The notes under the pieces were generated by a model that saw only the letters and a list, made by a program, of their open reading frames with translations, did no database searches and was not told where the DNA came from. Both the position numbers and the translations under genes were made by a program. A stretch of 20,187 nucleotides of DNA from a virus: the IMG/VR virus record IMGVR_UViG_3300033146_000839, positions 1 through 20,187 of that record; one strand, written 5' to 3'. This document shows, in pieces, positions 6,299 through 14,611 of this stretch (within the stretch, counting starts at the first letter, position 1; every line of letters begins with the position of its first letter).

Positions 6299-7404
6299 TG
6301 CAATATTTTGCACATAGAAATATAATTCGAAAATCTGTCATTTCATTTATGACATTATTTGATAAGATTTGGATTGAGAAATATCGGAGTGATGGTTCTA
6401 CAAAATTATTTCGAGTTCCAATTCAATTTGCGAACCGCGAAAAGTGGTTACAACAAATTCAATCAAAAGTTCATTTTGCTGGAAATCATGATGGTTTTCA
6501 CAATAATGCTCGTTTTGAAATCGATATGATTTTTCCAAGAATCTCAACTAACATTACTTCTCTTAGTTATGATACTGTCAGAAAAGTAGGAAAAACTAAT
6601 AAACTTTTCGCATGTGAAAATTGTACATTAAATGATTTGAAAGTCGATTCTTCTTTTGCACCAGCACCATGGAATCTTGAATTCGAATTAGCTATCATAT
6701 CTAAAAATATGGATGATGGCTTACAGATTATTGAACAAATTGTTCCTTTCTTTCAGCCTTCATTATCGGTAAACATTAAATATCTTGAAGGATTTGCTTC
6801 GGATTCAATTCCTATTATATTAGATTCTGTTACACCAACACATGATGAAGATTTGGATGCTGATGTTGATCGTAATTTTATTTGGATTTTAACATTCAGA
6901 ATGAAGATCAATTTTCATACACCAAAACGTATTATGGGGAGAATTGATGATGTTATTATGAATCTTCATCCTAATGAAAAAGGCGTGGAGCATGATCAAT
7001 TAACACAATATCAATTAAATGCTAATAAGTTAGAAAATATAAATGAAATGAATGATGTATTCGGTTTAATATTTGATCGTGCTAATAAAACTATCGCAAT
7101 TCAAAAACGTTCCGAAGGTGAAATAAGAGATTTTATCACAGAATATAAAGATACAGAATATGAAGTTTTGTTAATAACATCTGAAGGTGATTTCGAATAT
7201 ACCGCTGATGAATTTTATATGACTGATTTAGCAGGAACAACCACATATCTTGTTCAAGCGGATTATAATATTATAAGTATTAAGACAACAACTGTTGATG
7301 AAGCTATTGGTGCGCCTCAAGTTGTTGAATTCATGGAAAAAACATCGAATACAACTTTTAATATGGCTATTACTGATACAGGAGATTTAGAAATATCTCA
7401 ATAA
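6298..7404 (+). CDS. 15: Tail-sheath stabiliser / tail completion protein gp15-like, with C-terminal extension
   Basis: A 368-residue homologue of T4 gp15 (272 residues), which caps the finished tail at the head-proximal end and joins it to the neck. The gp15-like part covers about residues 8-225: FDKIWIEKYRSDGSTKLFRV, then VPIQFANREKWLQQI, ARFEIDMIFPRIS, the segment PAPWNLEFELAIISKNMDDG, IVPFFQPSLSVNI, and the closing FIWILTFRMKINFHTP. The last 120 or so residues (FGLIFDRANKTIAIQKRSEG onward) are not in T4 gp15 and look like one or two small beta domains. The ATG at 6298 overlaps the gp14 stop. A possible alternative start is Met18 (MTLFDKIW), closer to where T4 gp15 begins. Confidence 0.9.
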   Translation: MQYFAHRNIIRKSVISFMTLFDKIWIEKYRSDGSTKLFRVPIQFANREKWLQQIQSKVHFAGNHDGFHNNARFEIDMIFPRISTNITSLSYDTVRKVGKTNKLFACENCTLNDLKVDSSFAPAPWNLEFELAIISKNMDDGLQIIEQIVPFFQPSLSVNIKYLEGFASDSIPIILDSVTPTHDEDLDADVDRNFIWILTFRMKINFHTPKRIMGRIDDVIMNLHPNEKGVEHDQLTQYQLNANKLENINEMNDVFGLIFDRANKTIAIQKRSEGEIRDFITEYKDTEYEVLLITSEGDFEYTADEFYMTDLAGTTTYLVQADYNIISIKTTTVDEAIGAPQVVEFMEKTSNTTFNMAITDTGDLEISQ

Positions 7405-7414
7405 GGAATGAATA

Positions 7415-7996
7415 ATGTCAATTAACGATGATAAATTAAAGAAATTGCATGATAAATTTAATATGGCTGAAGAATCAATTGATCAAATGACAAAAGCAAT
7501 TGATGTTTTAGTTGATGATTCGGATTTAAGTGCTTTAGAAGTTACTGAAATTGCTGAACCTGGAAAACATTTACCTACCGATTTAGATTCTTTTGAAGAA
7601 GTTTTTACACTTGATCTTCTCAAACAGGATTTCATGTCTATGCGTACAAACATCTTAGCGGTTATCAATCGTGGTCAAAGTATTTTAGAAGACACAGGAC
7701 ATTTAGATATTGGTGATATGAAAGCTTCGCAACTTGAAGCTCTTTCAAGTCTTCAAAGATCAACAGGTGAAAACATTAAATTGTTAATGGGAATTTATAA
7801 AGATATTATCGCAGTTGAGAAAGATAAATATGTTCTATTGAGGGGTCTTAATCAAGAGAACTTAGGCACTGTTCCACAAACTCCTATTACTGTAGGGGAA
7901 GGTGGCACATTAACACAAAACGTGATTGTCGCGGGTTCTACACATGATATACTTAGACTAATGGAAGACGCACAGAATGAAGTAAAAGGTAACTAA
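7415..7996 (+). CDS. 16: Small terminase subunit gp16-like
   Basis: A 193-residue acidic, mostly helical protein placed directly before the large terminase, as in T4 (gp16, 164 residues). T4 gp16 forms a ring that regulates the gp17 ATPase and recognises DNA for packaging. The central segment, about residues 65-155, carries long amphipathic helices (FEEVFTLDLLKQDFMSMRTN; SSLQRSTGENIKLLMGIYKD) consistent with the gp16 oligomerisation core. The C-terminus is a Gly/Thr-rich linker with a final helix HDILRLMEDAQNEV, possibly the gp17-binding tail. AAGGAA (7403-7408) is the ribosome site; the stop shares a base with the gp17 start, giving translational coupling of the two terminase subunits. Confidence 0.88.
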   Translation: MSINDDKLKKLHDKFNMAEESIDQMTKAIDVLVDDSDLSALEVTEIAEPGKHLPTDLDSFEEVFTLDLLKQDFMSMRTNILAVINRGQSILEDTGHLDIGDMKASQLEALSSLQRSTGENIKLLMGIYKDIIAVEKDKYVLLRGLNQENLGTVPQTPITVGEGGTLTQNVIVAGSTHDILRLMEDAQNEVKGN

Positions 7997-9675
7997 TGGC
8001 AACGAAAGTAACTTGGGATTTACCCGATATTCTTACCGATATCGATGGTAATGATTCTATATATTACGAAAATAACAAAAACTTAAAAAAAGCTGATGTT
8101 CAATTACCTTATAGTGAAGAACATATTAAAGAGTTTTTGAAATGTAAAAATGATATATTCTATTTTGCGGAAACATACTACCATATTCGTGATTTAGATT
8201 TAGGTATACTTAAAATAAAATTACGTGATTATCAGAAAGAAATGCTAACTTCCTTTATTGATAATCGAAATTCTATTGTTAATGCTACTCGTCAGTGCGG
8301 TAAATCTACTGCGTTTGAAATTTTCGTTTGTCATTATGTTTTATTCCAAGAACATAAAGCCGTTGCTATTCTTGCCAATAAAGCAACTTCCGCTTTAAAT
8401 ATCCTTAGAAAAGTTAAAGTCGCTTATGAACTATTACCTAAATGGTTACAATCAGGGATAAAAGTATGGAATAACAATATGATCGAAATGGAAAATGGCT
8501 GCACCGTATTAGCAGCAGCCACTTCTTCAAGTGCAGTACGTTCATATTCAATTAACTGCCTAATTATTGATGAAATGGCATTTATTCCAAACACAATTTG
8601 GACAGAATTCTTTTCATCTGTTTATCCAACTGTATCCTCATCCAAAACATCCAAAACAATATTGGTTTCAACACCAAATGGGATGAATCACTTTTATCGA
8701 TATTGGCAAGGTGCTACCACCAAAGACGCAAACCTTAAAAATTCATTTAATCCAATATTGGTTCATTGGACACAAGTTCCTGGTCGAGATGAGAAATGGT
8801 ATAAAGAAACTCTTTCCAATATGACTACTGAAGAATTCAATAGAGAATTCGAAGGTAAATTCTTGGGTTCTGCGTTAACATTGATTTCATCAAAATGTTT
8901 AGAACAATTATCATTCAAAGCTGAAATAAAGAATACACCAATTCATGAATTGTTAAATGATCATGATAGATTCCTGCGTGTATATAAAAAGGTTCAAAAA
9001 AATCATGCTTATATTATGTCGGTGGATTCATCCAAAGTAACCGAAAATTCATCTGGTGATCCAGTCGCAATTCAAGTTATTGATATTACCAGATTTCCGT
9101 TTAAACAGGTTGCCGTTTTTCAAACTGCACATGATATGCATTATCTTCAAATTCCTGAAATAGCATATACAATAGGTAAATACTTCAATTGGGCTTATGC
9201 GTTTGTTGAAAATAATGAAATTGGGCAGCAAATCGTTGATTCTTTAGCATATGATTTTGAATATGAAAATGTATTTTTCGAAAAACCAAACTTGGCAGGT
9301 TATCGAACAACAAAGAAAACAAAACGATTAGGTTGTTCTAATATTAAAGGGTGGGTTGAACGTGGTAAACTAATTATCAATGATGCTTATACAATTGAAG
9401 AAATGAGTACATTCATTAAACAGAAAAATGGTTCTTGGGCAGCTGAAGAAGGTTATACAGATGATTTGGTTATGGCATTGATGGGTTGTTTATTCTTCAC
9501 GACAAGACCTGAATTTGATGCTTTCACTGATTTGAAACATATGGCTGATGTATTGTTTAATGAAGAACGATTAGCGAAAATTGAAGTAGCAACGGAAGAA
9601 GAATTACCAGCGTTTGGGGTGGTTGATGATGGTACAGGTGAAGATGATATTTTTGACACATCTTGGTTGTACTGA
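7996..9675 (+). CDS. 17: Large terminase subunit gp17-like (packaging ATPase-nuclease)
   Basis: A 559-residue DNA-packaging motor of the T4 gp17 family (610 residues in T4). N-terminal ATPase: LRDYQKEML (adenine-binding Q motif) at 77, Walker A TRQCGKST (98-105, Lys103), Walker B CLIIDEMA with Asp192 and Glu193, and coupling motif STPNG (225-229). C-terminal RNase H-fold nuclease: Asp344 in MSVDSSK, Glu405 in FVENNE and Asp489 or Asp490 in YTDDLVMAL, the expected metal-binding triad. All key residues are intact. It is slightly short at both ends against T4. It acts at the portal gp20, encoded downstream. The start ATG 7996 overlaps the gp16 stop, with AAAAGG (7984-7989) upstream. Confidence 0.97.
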   Translation: MATKVTWDLPDILTDIDGNDSIYYENNKNLKKADVQLPYSEEHIKEFLKCKNDIFYFAETYYHIRDLDLGILKIKLRDYQKEMLTSFIDNRNSIVNATRQCGKSTAFEIFVCHYVLFQEHKAVAILANKATSALNILRKVKVAYELLPKWLQSGIKVWNNNMIEMENGCTVLAAATSSSAVRSYSINCLIIDEMAFIPNTIWTEFFSSVYPTVSSSKTSKTILVSTPNGMNHFYRYWQGATTKDANLKNSFNPILVHWTQVPGRDEKWYKETLSNMTTEEFNREFEGKFLGSALTLISSKCLEQLSFKAEIKNTPIHELLNDHDRFLRVYKKVQKNHAYIMSVDSSKVTENSSGDPVAIQVIDITRFPFKQVAVFQTAHDMHYLQIPEIAYTIGKYFNWAYAFVENNEIGQQIVDSLAYDFEYENVFFEKPNLAGYRTTKKTKRLGCSNIKGWVERGKLIINDAYTIEEMSTFIKQKNGSWAAEEGYTDDLVMALMGCLFFTTRPEFDAFTDLKHMADVLFNEERLAKIEVATEEELPAFGVVDDGTGEDDIFDTSWLY

Positions 9676-9797
9676 AATTTATTTCCTTTTTTATAAATAA
9701 CTATACACGTTACAAATACATAGTATAAATTGCTCCAAGGCACTCGTTTGTTTAGAATCAATTTATATAAACCCATAACTCAATTAGGAGTAATAAG
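9676..9797 (+). promoter_or_regulatory. Late promoter and long leader for the tail-sheath gene
   Basis: The 122-base gap between gp17 and gp18 contains an exact TATAAATA at 9692-9699 just after a T run, the T4 late-promoter octamer. Initiation near 9705 would give a leader of about 90 bases before ATG 9798, with the strong ribosome site TTAGGAG at 9784-9790. A second near match, TATAAATT (9724-9731), is imperfect at the last base. I see no clear hairpin in the leader. Confidence 0.8.
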
Positions 9798-11885
9798 ATG
9801 GCATTTAGTCTTTCCCCTTCAGTTGATATTCGTGAGTATGATTTAACTTTATCTGTACCTAATCTACCAAGCGCAAAAACTGGTATGGTTATTCGTTCTG
9901 ATAAAGGCGAATCACTCAAGATTCAATCAATTACAAGCGAAAGAGATTTAGTTAAAGCTTTCGGAGAACCAACAGCGTATAACTATCAAGATTGGTATAA
10001 CGCATGGAACTTCTTACAGTATGCTAGTTCTCTTTACATGGTTCGTGCAATGGATGATTCTGTTGAAAATGCTGGTATTGAAGTTACCACAAACGCAACA
10101 AATCCTTTGCTTGTTGATGTAGAACAATTAACTCAAGAAAATCTTTATAATCCAGACAAAGCTGAATTGACTTTAGAAACTGAAGTCACTCCAGAAGGTA
10201 TTCGTTTTTATAATAAAGAAATTCAACATTCACAAAATTATGCTGTTGCTATTTGTATGAATAATTCAGAATGGAAGCGACCATTTTCCGCTGATGGTTT
10301 TGATTTACTTCATACATTAACATCAACTTCAGCTTTTGAAGATGATGGTTCAACCCCAGCAACAAGTACCGTAATTCCTTTTTCTAACAATTCAATGATT
10401 GTTGGTGATACTTTTGAATTTGATGGTCATTCATACACTGTAACAATTGTTGATGATGTTGCCAACACAGTTGAAGTAGAACCACAATTAGTTGCTGGTG
10501 ATGGTCTTACACAAATCACATTCACATCTGATATGGTTCCAGAAGTTAAATCATATCGTGAAGAAACATTTTCATCTGACTTAGTTAATAGTGATGGTTC
10601 TTTAGTTTCTTTTGATAAGTTTTTCGAATATCCACCAGAATTTGTTAAAGGTGAATTTGCTATTGTTGTTCTTGAAAAAGATGAAGATGGTAAATATGAT
10701 AATATTGAAGAATTTATTGTATCGAAAAAAGAATCTGGTCGTGATTCCGAAGGTAGAAATGTCTTTGTTGATGAAGTATTCTTCAAAAAATCAAATCTTT
10801 TATATGCTAAATATAATGTTGATTATACTACTGATCTTAATACTTCAGATTCTCCTTTAGTTAAACTTGAAGGAACAACCATTACTTTAGAAGCAACAGA
10901 ACCAGTTTGGTTATATCCACGTAAGAAACAATTCTTAACTGATTTAACCACATTTGATAAATGGATTTATGATCCAATTGGTTATAAACAATCAGACGTA
11001 ATGGCTGCTGGTGATGAATTTGCTGATCCTGAGTCTTTTGATGTTAACTTATTAGTTTCTCATCAACTTGATATGAATCGTGCTTCTACTATTGCTGCTT
11101 CACGTAAAGATTGTTTAGCTATTGTTGCTCCGTATGATTATATTTCACTTGTTGGAAAATCAGCTACCGAAGCTTCGCAATGGTTAATTGAAGAATATGG
11201 TTCACAAACATATCCAATTGCTGCTACCTTTAATACATTTAATTCATATTCTGCCATTTATGGTAATATGAAATATCAATACGATAAATTCAATGATGTA
11301 AATCGTTGGTTGTGTATTGCTGGTGATATCGCTGGTTTAGCTGCTCAAACAGATGCTAATCGTGATCCATGGTGGGCTTTTGCTGGTTTAGAGCGTGGTA
11401 AGATTCGTAATTCAATTAAACCTGCTTTTAATCCAAATAAGCAAAATCGTGATGATCTTTATATTAACAGCATTAACCCTGTTATGTCTGTTCCTGGTGA
11501 AGGTGTCATGATCGTTTGGGGTCAAAAGACTTCATTAGCAAAACCTTCTGCTTTTGATAGAGTTAATGTTCGTAGATTGCTTATTACATTAGAAAAAGCA
11601 ATCGCTACTGCTTCCCGTTATGCGTTGTTCGAATTTAATGATGAATTTACTCGCGCAAGACTTCGCGGTTTAATTGAACCATTCTTACGTGATGTTAAAG
11701 GGAGACGTGGAATTTATGACTTCCTAGTTGTTATTGATTCATCAAATAATACAGCTGAAGTTATTGACAAAAACGCATTGATTATTGATGTTTATATTAA
11801 ACCTACCAAGGTTGCTGAATTTATTCAGATCAATATGAACGTAACTCGTACAGATGCTAACTTCCAAGAATTAATTGGTCGTTAA
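9798..11885 (+). CDS. 18: Tail sheath protein gp18-like
   Basis: A 695-residue contractile tail sheath protein (659 in T4). The N-terminus has the family hallmark SPSVDIREYDLTLSVPNLPS followed by GMVIRSDKGE, LVKAFGEP and YMVRAMD. The C-terminal third is the conserved sheath core: WWAFAGLERGKIRNS, the helix RRLLITLEKAIATASRYALF then EFND, RLRGLIEPFLRDVKGRRG, and the final beta strand VYIKPTKVAEFIQINMNVTR that donates to the neighbouring subunit. The middle, roughly residues 110-370, is the variable surface-exposed protrusion region. It is driven by its own late promoter and ribosome site TTAGGAG, fitting a major structural protein, and the tube gene follows as in T4. Confidence 0.97.
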   Translation: MAFSLSPSVDIREYDLTLSVPNLPSAKTGMVIRSDKGESLKIQSITSERDLVKAFGEPTAYNYQDWYNAWNFLQYASSLYMVRAMDDSVENAGIEVTTNATNPLLVDVEQLTQENLYNPDKAELTLETEVTPEGIRFYNKEIQHSQNYAVAICMNNSEWKRPFSADGFDLLHTLTSTSAFEDDGSTPATSTVIPFSNNSMIVGDTFEFDGHSYTVTIVDDVANTVEVEPQLVAGDGLTQITFTSDMVPEVKSYREETFSSDLVNSDGSLVSFDKFFEYPPEFVKGEFAIVVLEKDEDGKYDNIEEFIVSKKESGRDSEGRNVFVDEVFFKKSNLLYAKYNVDYTTDLNTSDSPLVKLEGTTITLEATEPVWLYPRKKQFLTDLTTFDKWIYDPIGYKQSDVMAAGDEFADPESFDVNLLVSHQLDMNRASTIAASRKDCLAIVAPYDYISLVGKSATEASQWLIEEYGSQTYPIAATFNTFNSYSAIYGNMKYQYDKFNDVNRWLCIAGDIAGLAAQTDANRDPWWAFAGLERGKIRNSIKPAFNPNKQNRDDLYINSINPVMSVPGEGVMIVWGQKTSLAKPSAFDRVNVRRLLITLEKAIATASRYALFEFNDEFTRARLRGLIEPFLRDVKGRRGIYDFLVVIDSSNNTAEVIDKNALIIDVYIKPTKVAEFIQINMNVTRTDANFQELIGR

Positions 11886-11896
11886 TTAAAATTATA

Positions 11897-11918
11897 TTGG
11901 GGGTGTAAAAACCCCCAA
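11897..11918 (+). promoter_or_regulatory. G+C-rich hairpin between sheath and tube genes, no T run
   Basis: TTGGGGGT (11897-11904) pairs with ACCCCCAA (11911-11918) around the loop GTAAAA, an 8-bp perfect stem. It is extended by AT pairs with one bulge on each flank. It is followed by AAATATAGGAG, not by a T run, so it is not a standard intrinsic terminator. It ends just before the ribosome site AGGAG of the tube gene. Likely roles are mRNA processing or stabilisation of the abundant tube message; this is inference. Confidence 0.65.
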
Positions 11919-11934
11919 ATATAGGAGATAAATT

Positions 11935-12444
11935 ATGGGAATCGCATTAACAGATTTTAAAGCTAAAGTTCAAGACGTGGCACGTACTAATCGTTTCTTG
12001 TTTACTTTTGCTTCCCCAGTGAGTGGGGCAGATTCTGAAACCATGTCTTATCTTTGTAAAGGTGCTCAATTACCTGCAAAGACCATTGGTGAAATTGTTC
12101 TGAATTGGCAAGGTATGCAAAATAAAATTGCTGGTGATCCAACTTTTGATGATCTAACATTAACTTTCATTAATGATTATGAGCAAGTGGGTAGAAAAAC
12201 ATTTGAGGATTGGATGCATTTTATTGATGATCAAACTTCTAATGAAAGAGAAGCTTCAGGTGATTACAAGATTGATTGTACAGTTGAACTTCTTGGGCGT
12301 AAAGGTGAAACTATTTCTGCCTTTAAAATGTTTGGTGTTTGGCCCAAACAATTAGATGCCGTTGATCTTAATTCTGAATCAAGTGATACTATGTCCGAAT
12401 ATGGCGTTACACTTGGGATGGATTATTGGGAACGAGTTTCTTAA
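11935..12444 (+). CDS. 19: Tail tube protein gp19-like
   Basis: A 169-residue tail tube protein (163 in T4). Family features: an N-terminal segment DFKAKVQDVARTNRFLFTF that leads into the beta barrel, CKGAQLPAKTIGEIVLNWQG (the 'lPg..ig' strand), the segment AGDPTFDDLTLTFINDYEQ, and the tube helix KTFEDWMHFIDD. The C-terminus closes with WPKQLDAVDLNSESSDTMSE and YGVTLGMDYWERVS, as expected of the gp19 fold. Stacked hexameric rings of this protein form the channel inside the sheath. Ribosome site TAGGAG (11922-11927). It is followed by a strong terminator. A second protein of the same fold lies at 15521-16009. Confidence 0.95.
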   Translation: MGIALTDFKAKVQDVARTNRFLFTFASPVSGADSETMSYLCKGAQLPAKTIGEIVLNWQGMQNKIAGDPTFDDLTLTFINDYEQVGRKTFEDWMHFIDDQTSNEREASGDYKIDCTVELLGRKGETISAFKMFGVWPKQLDAVDLNSESSDTMSEYGVTLGMDYWERVS

Positions 12445-12477
12445 ATCAAAAATTAAATTATTTTTAATTTATTTGGA

Positions 12478-12506
12478 GAGGTGCTATTTTAGCACCTCTT
12501 TTTTTT
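12478..12506 (+). terminator. Intrinsic terminator after the tube gene
   Basis: GAGGTGCT (12478-12485) pairs perfectly with AGCACCTC (12491-12498) around the five-base loop ATTTT and is followed by eight T (12499-12506). An AT-only inverted repeat (AAATTAAA ... TTTAATTT) just upstream is much weaker. This ends the sheath-tube unit and separates it from the envelope-protein cassette. Confidence 0.93.
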
Positions 12507-12521
12507 GGCTTTTCTTAAAAA

Positions 12522-12529
12522 CATAAATA
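12522..12529 (+). promoter_or_regulatory. Possible late promoter (CATAAATA variant) for the envelope cassette
   Basis: CATAAATA differs from the T4 late octamer TATAAATA only at the first base and lies in the same place relative to a terminator as the exact octamer before gp14: 15 bases after the T run and 30 bases before the start codon. It is the only late-type candidate for the genes from 12560 onward. The mismatch suggests a weaker promoter, or that expression depends on readthrough. Confidence 0.45.
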
Positions 12530-12559
12530 GTAATATCATTCTCTTATAGGGTAAAAATA

Positions 12560-13585
12560 ATGAAAAAATTAATTCTTATATTATTCTTTTGTCTTCTCAC
12601 AACACAAGCATATACTAAAGAGTGTATCAATGTGGTAATATTATTTGATAAATCTTATGAAAATCAAAGCGGTGGGATTTTAAGTAAAGAATTAAATAAT
12701 TATATGAATAATGATTTATATAAAATCTCACGTATCTATATGAATTGTGATGCTACTTGTACCGAAAATAAAATGCAATTAAGATTTGAAAAAGCTTTGC
12801 GGAAAGCTGAAAATAGAGATCCAAATTATCTTATTATTAGTAATCAGAACTTATGGGATTTATATCATCATCAAATTGTAAATTTTAAAAATAAATTACA
12901 TGTTAAAGTTGGTTTGTTTAATATGTTTAAATCTTCTGATAATTTTCAGTTTGATTTCGGACACGACTTTTCGGGTTTCTTTATTGATTATTCAACAATT
13001 GATCTAAACACATTTATGTTTTACACTAAACGAAATGGGATAGAATTTGATCATTTCTATATTCTAAGAGACGAATCAGCTTATAGCTTAAAAATAGCAA
13101 CACATTTAAAGAAAATCTTGCGAACATATGGACGGTTCTTTCAAATAGAAGTTACTACACTCTCATCAATTCAAGGTTTAAAGAATAAAATTATTGAATT
13201 ACAAAATAAACCCCAAGGTATAATAATTCCAATAATTAAACAGGTAATGGATTCCGATATCAAAAAGGAAATCATGACCACAATTACTCATCATAACAAA
13301 AAACATTTTGAATTAAGTGTTTTAGAAGATGATACAGAATATCTTTGTTTTAGTTTATCACATATTATCAATAATGAGTTTGTAAAATTTAAAAAATACC
13401 CTGATTATTCGCAACATATAGATCAACTAAATATGGGGCAATTATTAAATCATTTTGGTGGTGATAAAAATATATTTGCTATTGAAAAAACATATTTTAT
13501 AATGAATGAAGAACGTGTTAAAGAAATTTTTGGTGGATATAAGTTATTAAGGTTTAAAAACGATTTCGTAGATTTTTTGAGGTGA
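12560..13585 (+). CDS. Exported periplasmic-binding-protein-like protein
   Basis: A 341-residue protein with a clear Sec signal: MKK, a hydrophobic core (residues 4-13) and TTQA, with likely cleavage after Ala17. No lipobox is present. The mature part alternates strands and helices: ECINVVILFDKSYENQSGG, YLIISNQNLWDLYH, LHVKVGLFNMF, FDHFYILRDESAYSLKIATH with LKKILRTYG, and GIIIPIIKQVMDS. That is a two-lobed Rossmann-like plan reminiscent of type 1 periplasmic binding proteins, in particular ABC_sub_bind-type sensors, though I cannot confirm the family. Cys63 and Cys67, and Cys22, could form disulfides after export. It heads a cassette with two membrane-protein genes that starts after a terminator. 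No T4 virion gene at this position encodes an exported protein. ATG 12560 has a modest ribosome site TAGGG (12547-12551). Confidence 0.8.
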   Translation: MKKLILILFFCLLTTQAYTKECINVVILFDKSYENQSGGILSKELNNYMNNDLYKISRIYMNCDATCTENKMQLRFEKALRKAENRDPNYLIISNQNLWDLYHHQIVNFKNKLHVKVGLFNMFKSSDNFQFDFGHDFSGFFIDYSTIDLNTFMFYTKRNGIEFDHFYILRDESAYSLKIATHLKKILRTYGRFFQIEVTTLSSIQGLKNKIIELQNKPQGIIIPIIKQVMDSDIKKEIMTTITHHNKKHFELSVLEDDTEYLCFSLSHIINNEFVKFKKYPDYSQHIDQLNMGQLLNHFGGDKNIFAIEKTYFIMNEERVKEIFGGYKLLRFKNDFVDFLR

Positions 13586-13589
13586 CATA

Positions 13590-13955
13590 ATGAGTACATC
13601 AAAAATTATTAATAAAATCTATGAAAAAATAGCATATCATGTTAAATATACTATCAATGATGATGGTATTATAATTAAAGAAGAACGAAATAACAATTTT
13701 GATATGGGGCGGTTGAATATTATATTAATATCTTTATTAATATTCATAATATTTGTTTTTACAATAGGTCTAACATCATATGAATTACATAAAATATCAC
13801 AAGATAAAGTCTATCAATCAACATTTTATGTAAATCAATTATGTTTTCGGGGGGAAGATTTAAGTGAATGTTTTAATATTCATCATAATCAACCCGTTAA
13901 AATTTATTTAGATGAACAAAATGATATAAAAACTCTTTTTATATCCGGAGATTAA
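13590..13955 (+). CDS. Single-span membrane protein with small periplasmic domain
   Basis: A 121-residue protein: a cytosolic N-terminus of about 40 residues (IYEKIAYHVKYTINDDGIII then KEER), one strongly hydrophobic segment at residues 42-62 (Ile/Leu/Phe), and a C-terminal domain of about 58 residues. The positive residues before the span (KEERN, and Arg41) predict N-in/C-out. Cys85 and Cys94 lie in the C-terminal domain and could be disulfide-bonded, which fits an outside location. It starts four bases after the exported protein's stop with GAGGTGA as ribosome site, and the next gene starts four bases after its stop. I recognise no family. It could contact the exported protein in the periplasm. 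Confidence 0.75.
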   Translation: MSTSKIINKIYEKIAYHVKYTINDDGIIIKEERNNNFDMGRLNIILISLLIFIIFVFTIGLTSYELHKISQDKVYQSTFYVNQLCFRGEDLSECFNIHHNQPVKIYLDEQNDIKTLFISGD

Positions 13956-13959
13956 TATA

Positions 13960-14601
13960 GTGTTTGAATTTATCATAAATCTTTCAACATCAGCGTATTT
14001 TGCGTTGGGTGCGGTTTCAATAACTGTTATAGTAGTTATTTTAATTATTACACCATTGATGAATCATGTAAAACAATTAGATGAAGTTGTTATGAAGAAA
14101 TTATCTTTATTACCAACAACTGATACATATTCAACTTTATTTGAACTTATTACAGATCAAAATGTGTTGAATGAAGGTTTATTAAAAGAATATGGTGAGA
14201 TTAGAAATTCTGTAATTAAATTAAATGAAATAATTTCAGGTTTAAATGGTGATCAAGAAATATTACAACATAATATGGATATTTTTATTGAACAAATGAA
14301 TAATTTAGAAATATCTTTAGAAGATTATACTGCACATTTAGAATTCAATGATGATAAAGCATCAAGACAGATAAATAGTTTGGTTAAAGCTCGTATTGAT
14401 ATGACAACCTTTTTAATCAAATTAATAGAATCATTAAAAGCATCCAAACATATTGAACCAGATTTTAGTGGTGAGACATTATATGCTATTCGAGAAGAAT
14501 TACGAGTGGGTGTTGAAACAATTAAAAATATGAATTATAGATCTCATCAAACAAATCCACGATCAGGTTCTGTTGATAAACTAACAGATTTTGAATACTA
14601 A
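13960..14601 (+). CDS. Membrane-anchored coiled-coil protein
   Basis: A 213-residue protein: an N-terminal hydrophobic span at about residues 13-33 (ALGAVSITVIVVILIITPLM), then about 180 residues of helical, heptad-like sequence (residues 35-165: LDEVVMKKLS, LLKEYGEIRNSVIKLNEIIS, HNMDIFIEQMNNLEISLEDY) and a polar tail rich in Ser, Asn and Arg. This is the plan of a membrane-anchored cytosolic coiled coil, as in signalling or scaffold proteins, but there is no catalytic, HAMP or GGDEF motif. The start is GTG 13960, placed by CCGGAG (13945-13950) nine bases upstream and by the stop of the previous gene. It is tightly linked to its neighbours on both sides. The function is unknown. Confidence 0.75.
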   Translation: MFEFIINLSTSAYFALGAVSITVIVVILIITPLMNHVKQLDEVVMKKLSLLPTTDTYSTLFELITDQNVLNEGLLKEYGEIRNSVIKLNEIISGLNGDQEILQHNMDIFIEQMNNLEISLEDYTAHLEFNDDKASRQINSLVKARIDMTTFLIKLIESLKASKHIEPDFSGETLYAIREELRVGVETIKNMNYRSHQTNPRSGSVDKLTDFEY

Positions 14602-14611
14602 GGAAACAATC

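Noticed and set aside
9453-9776. Minus-strand frame overlapping the end of gp17 and the gp18 leader
   Set aside because: It is antisense to the conserved nuclease end of gp17, has no promoter or ribosome site, and its product has no recognisable features.
12451-12470. AT-only inverted repeat before the tube terminator
   Set aside because: AAATTAAA with TTTAATTT is weak and expected by chance at this composition; the G+C-containing stem at 12478 explains termination.
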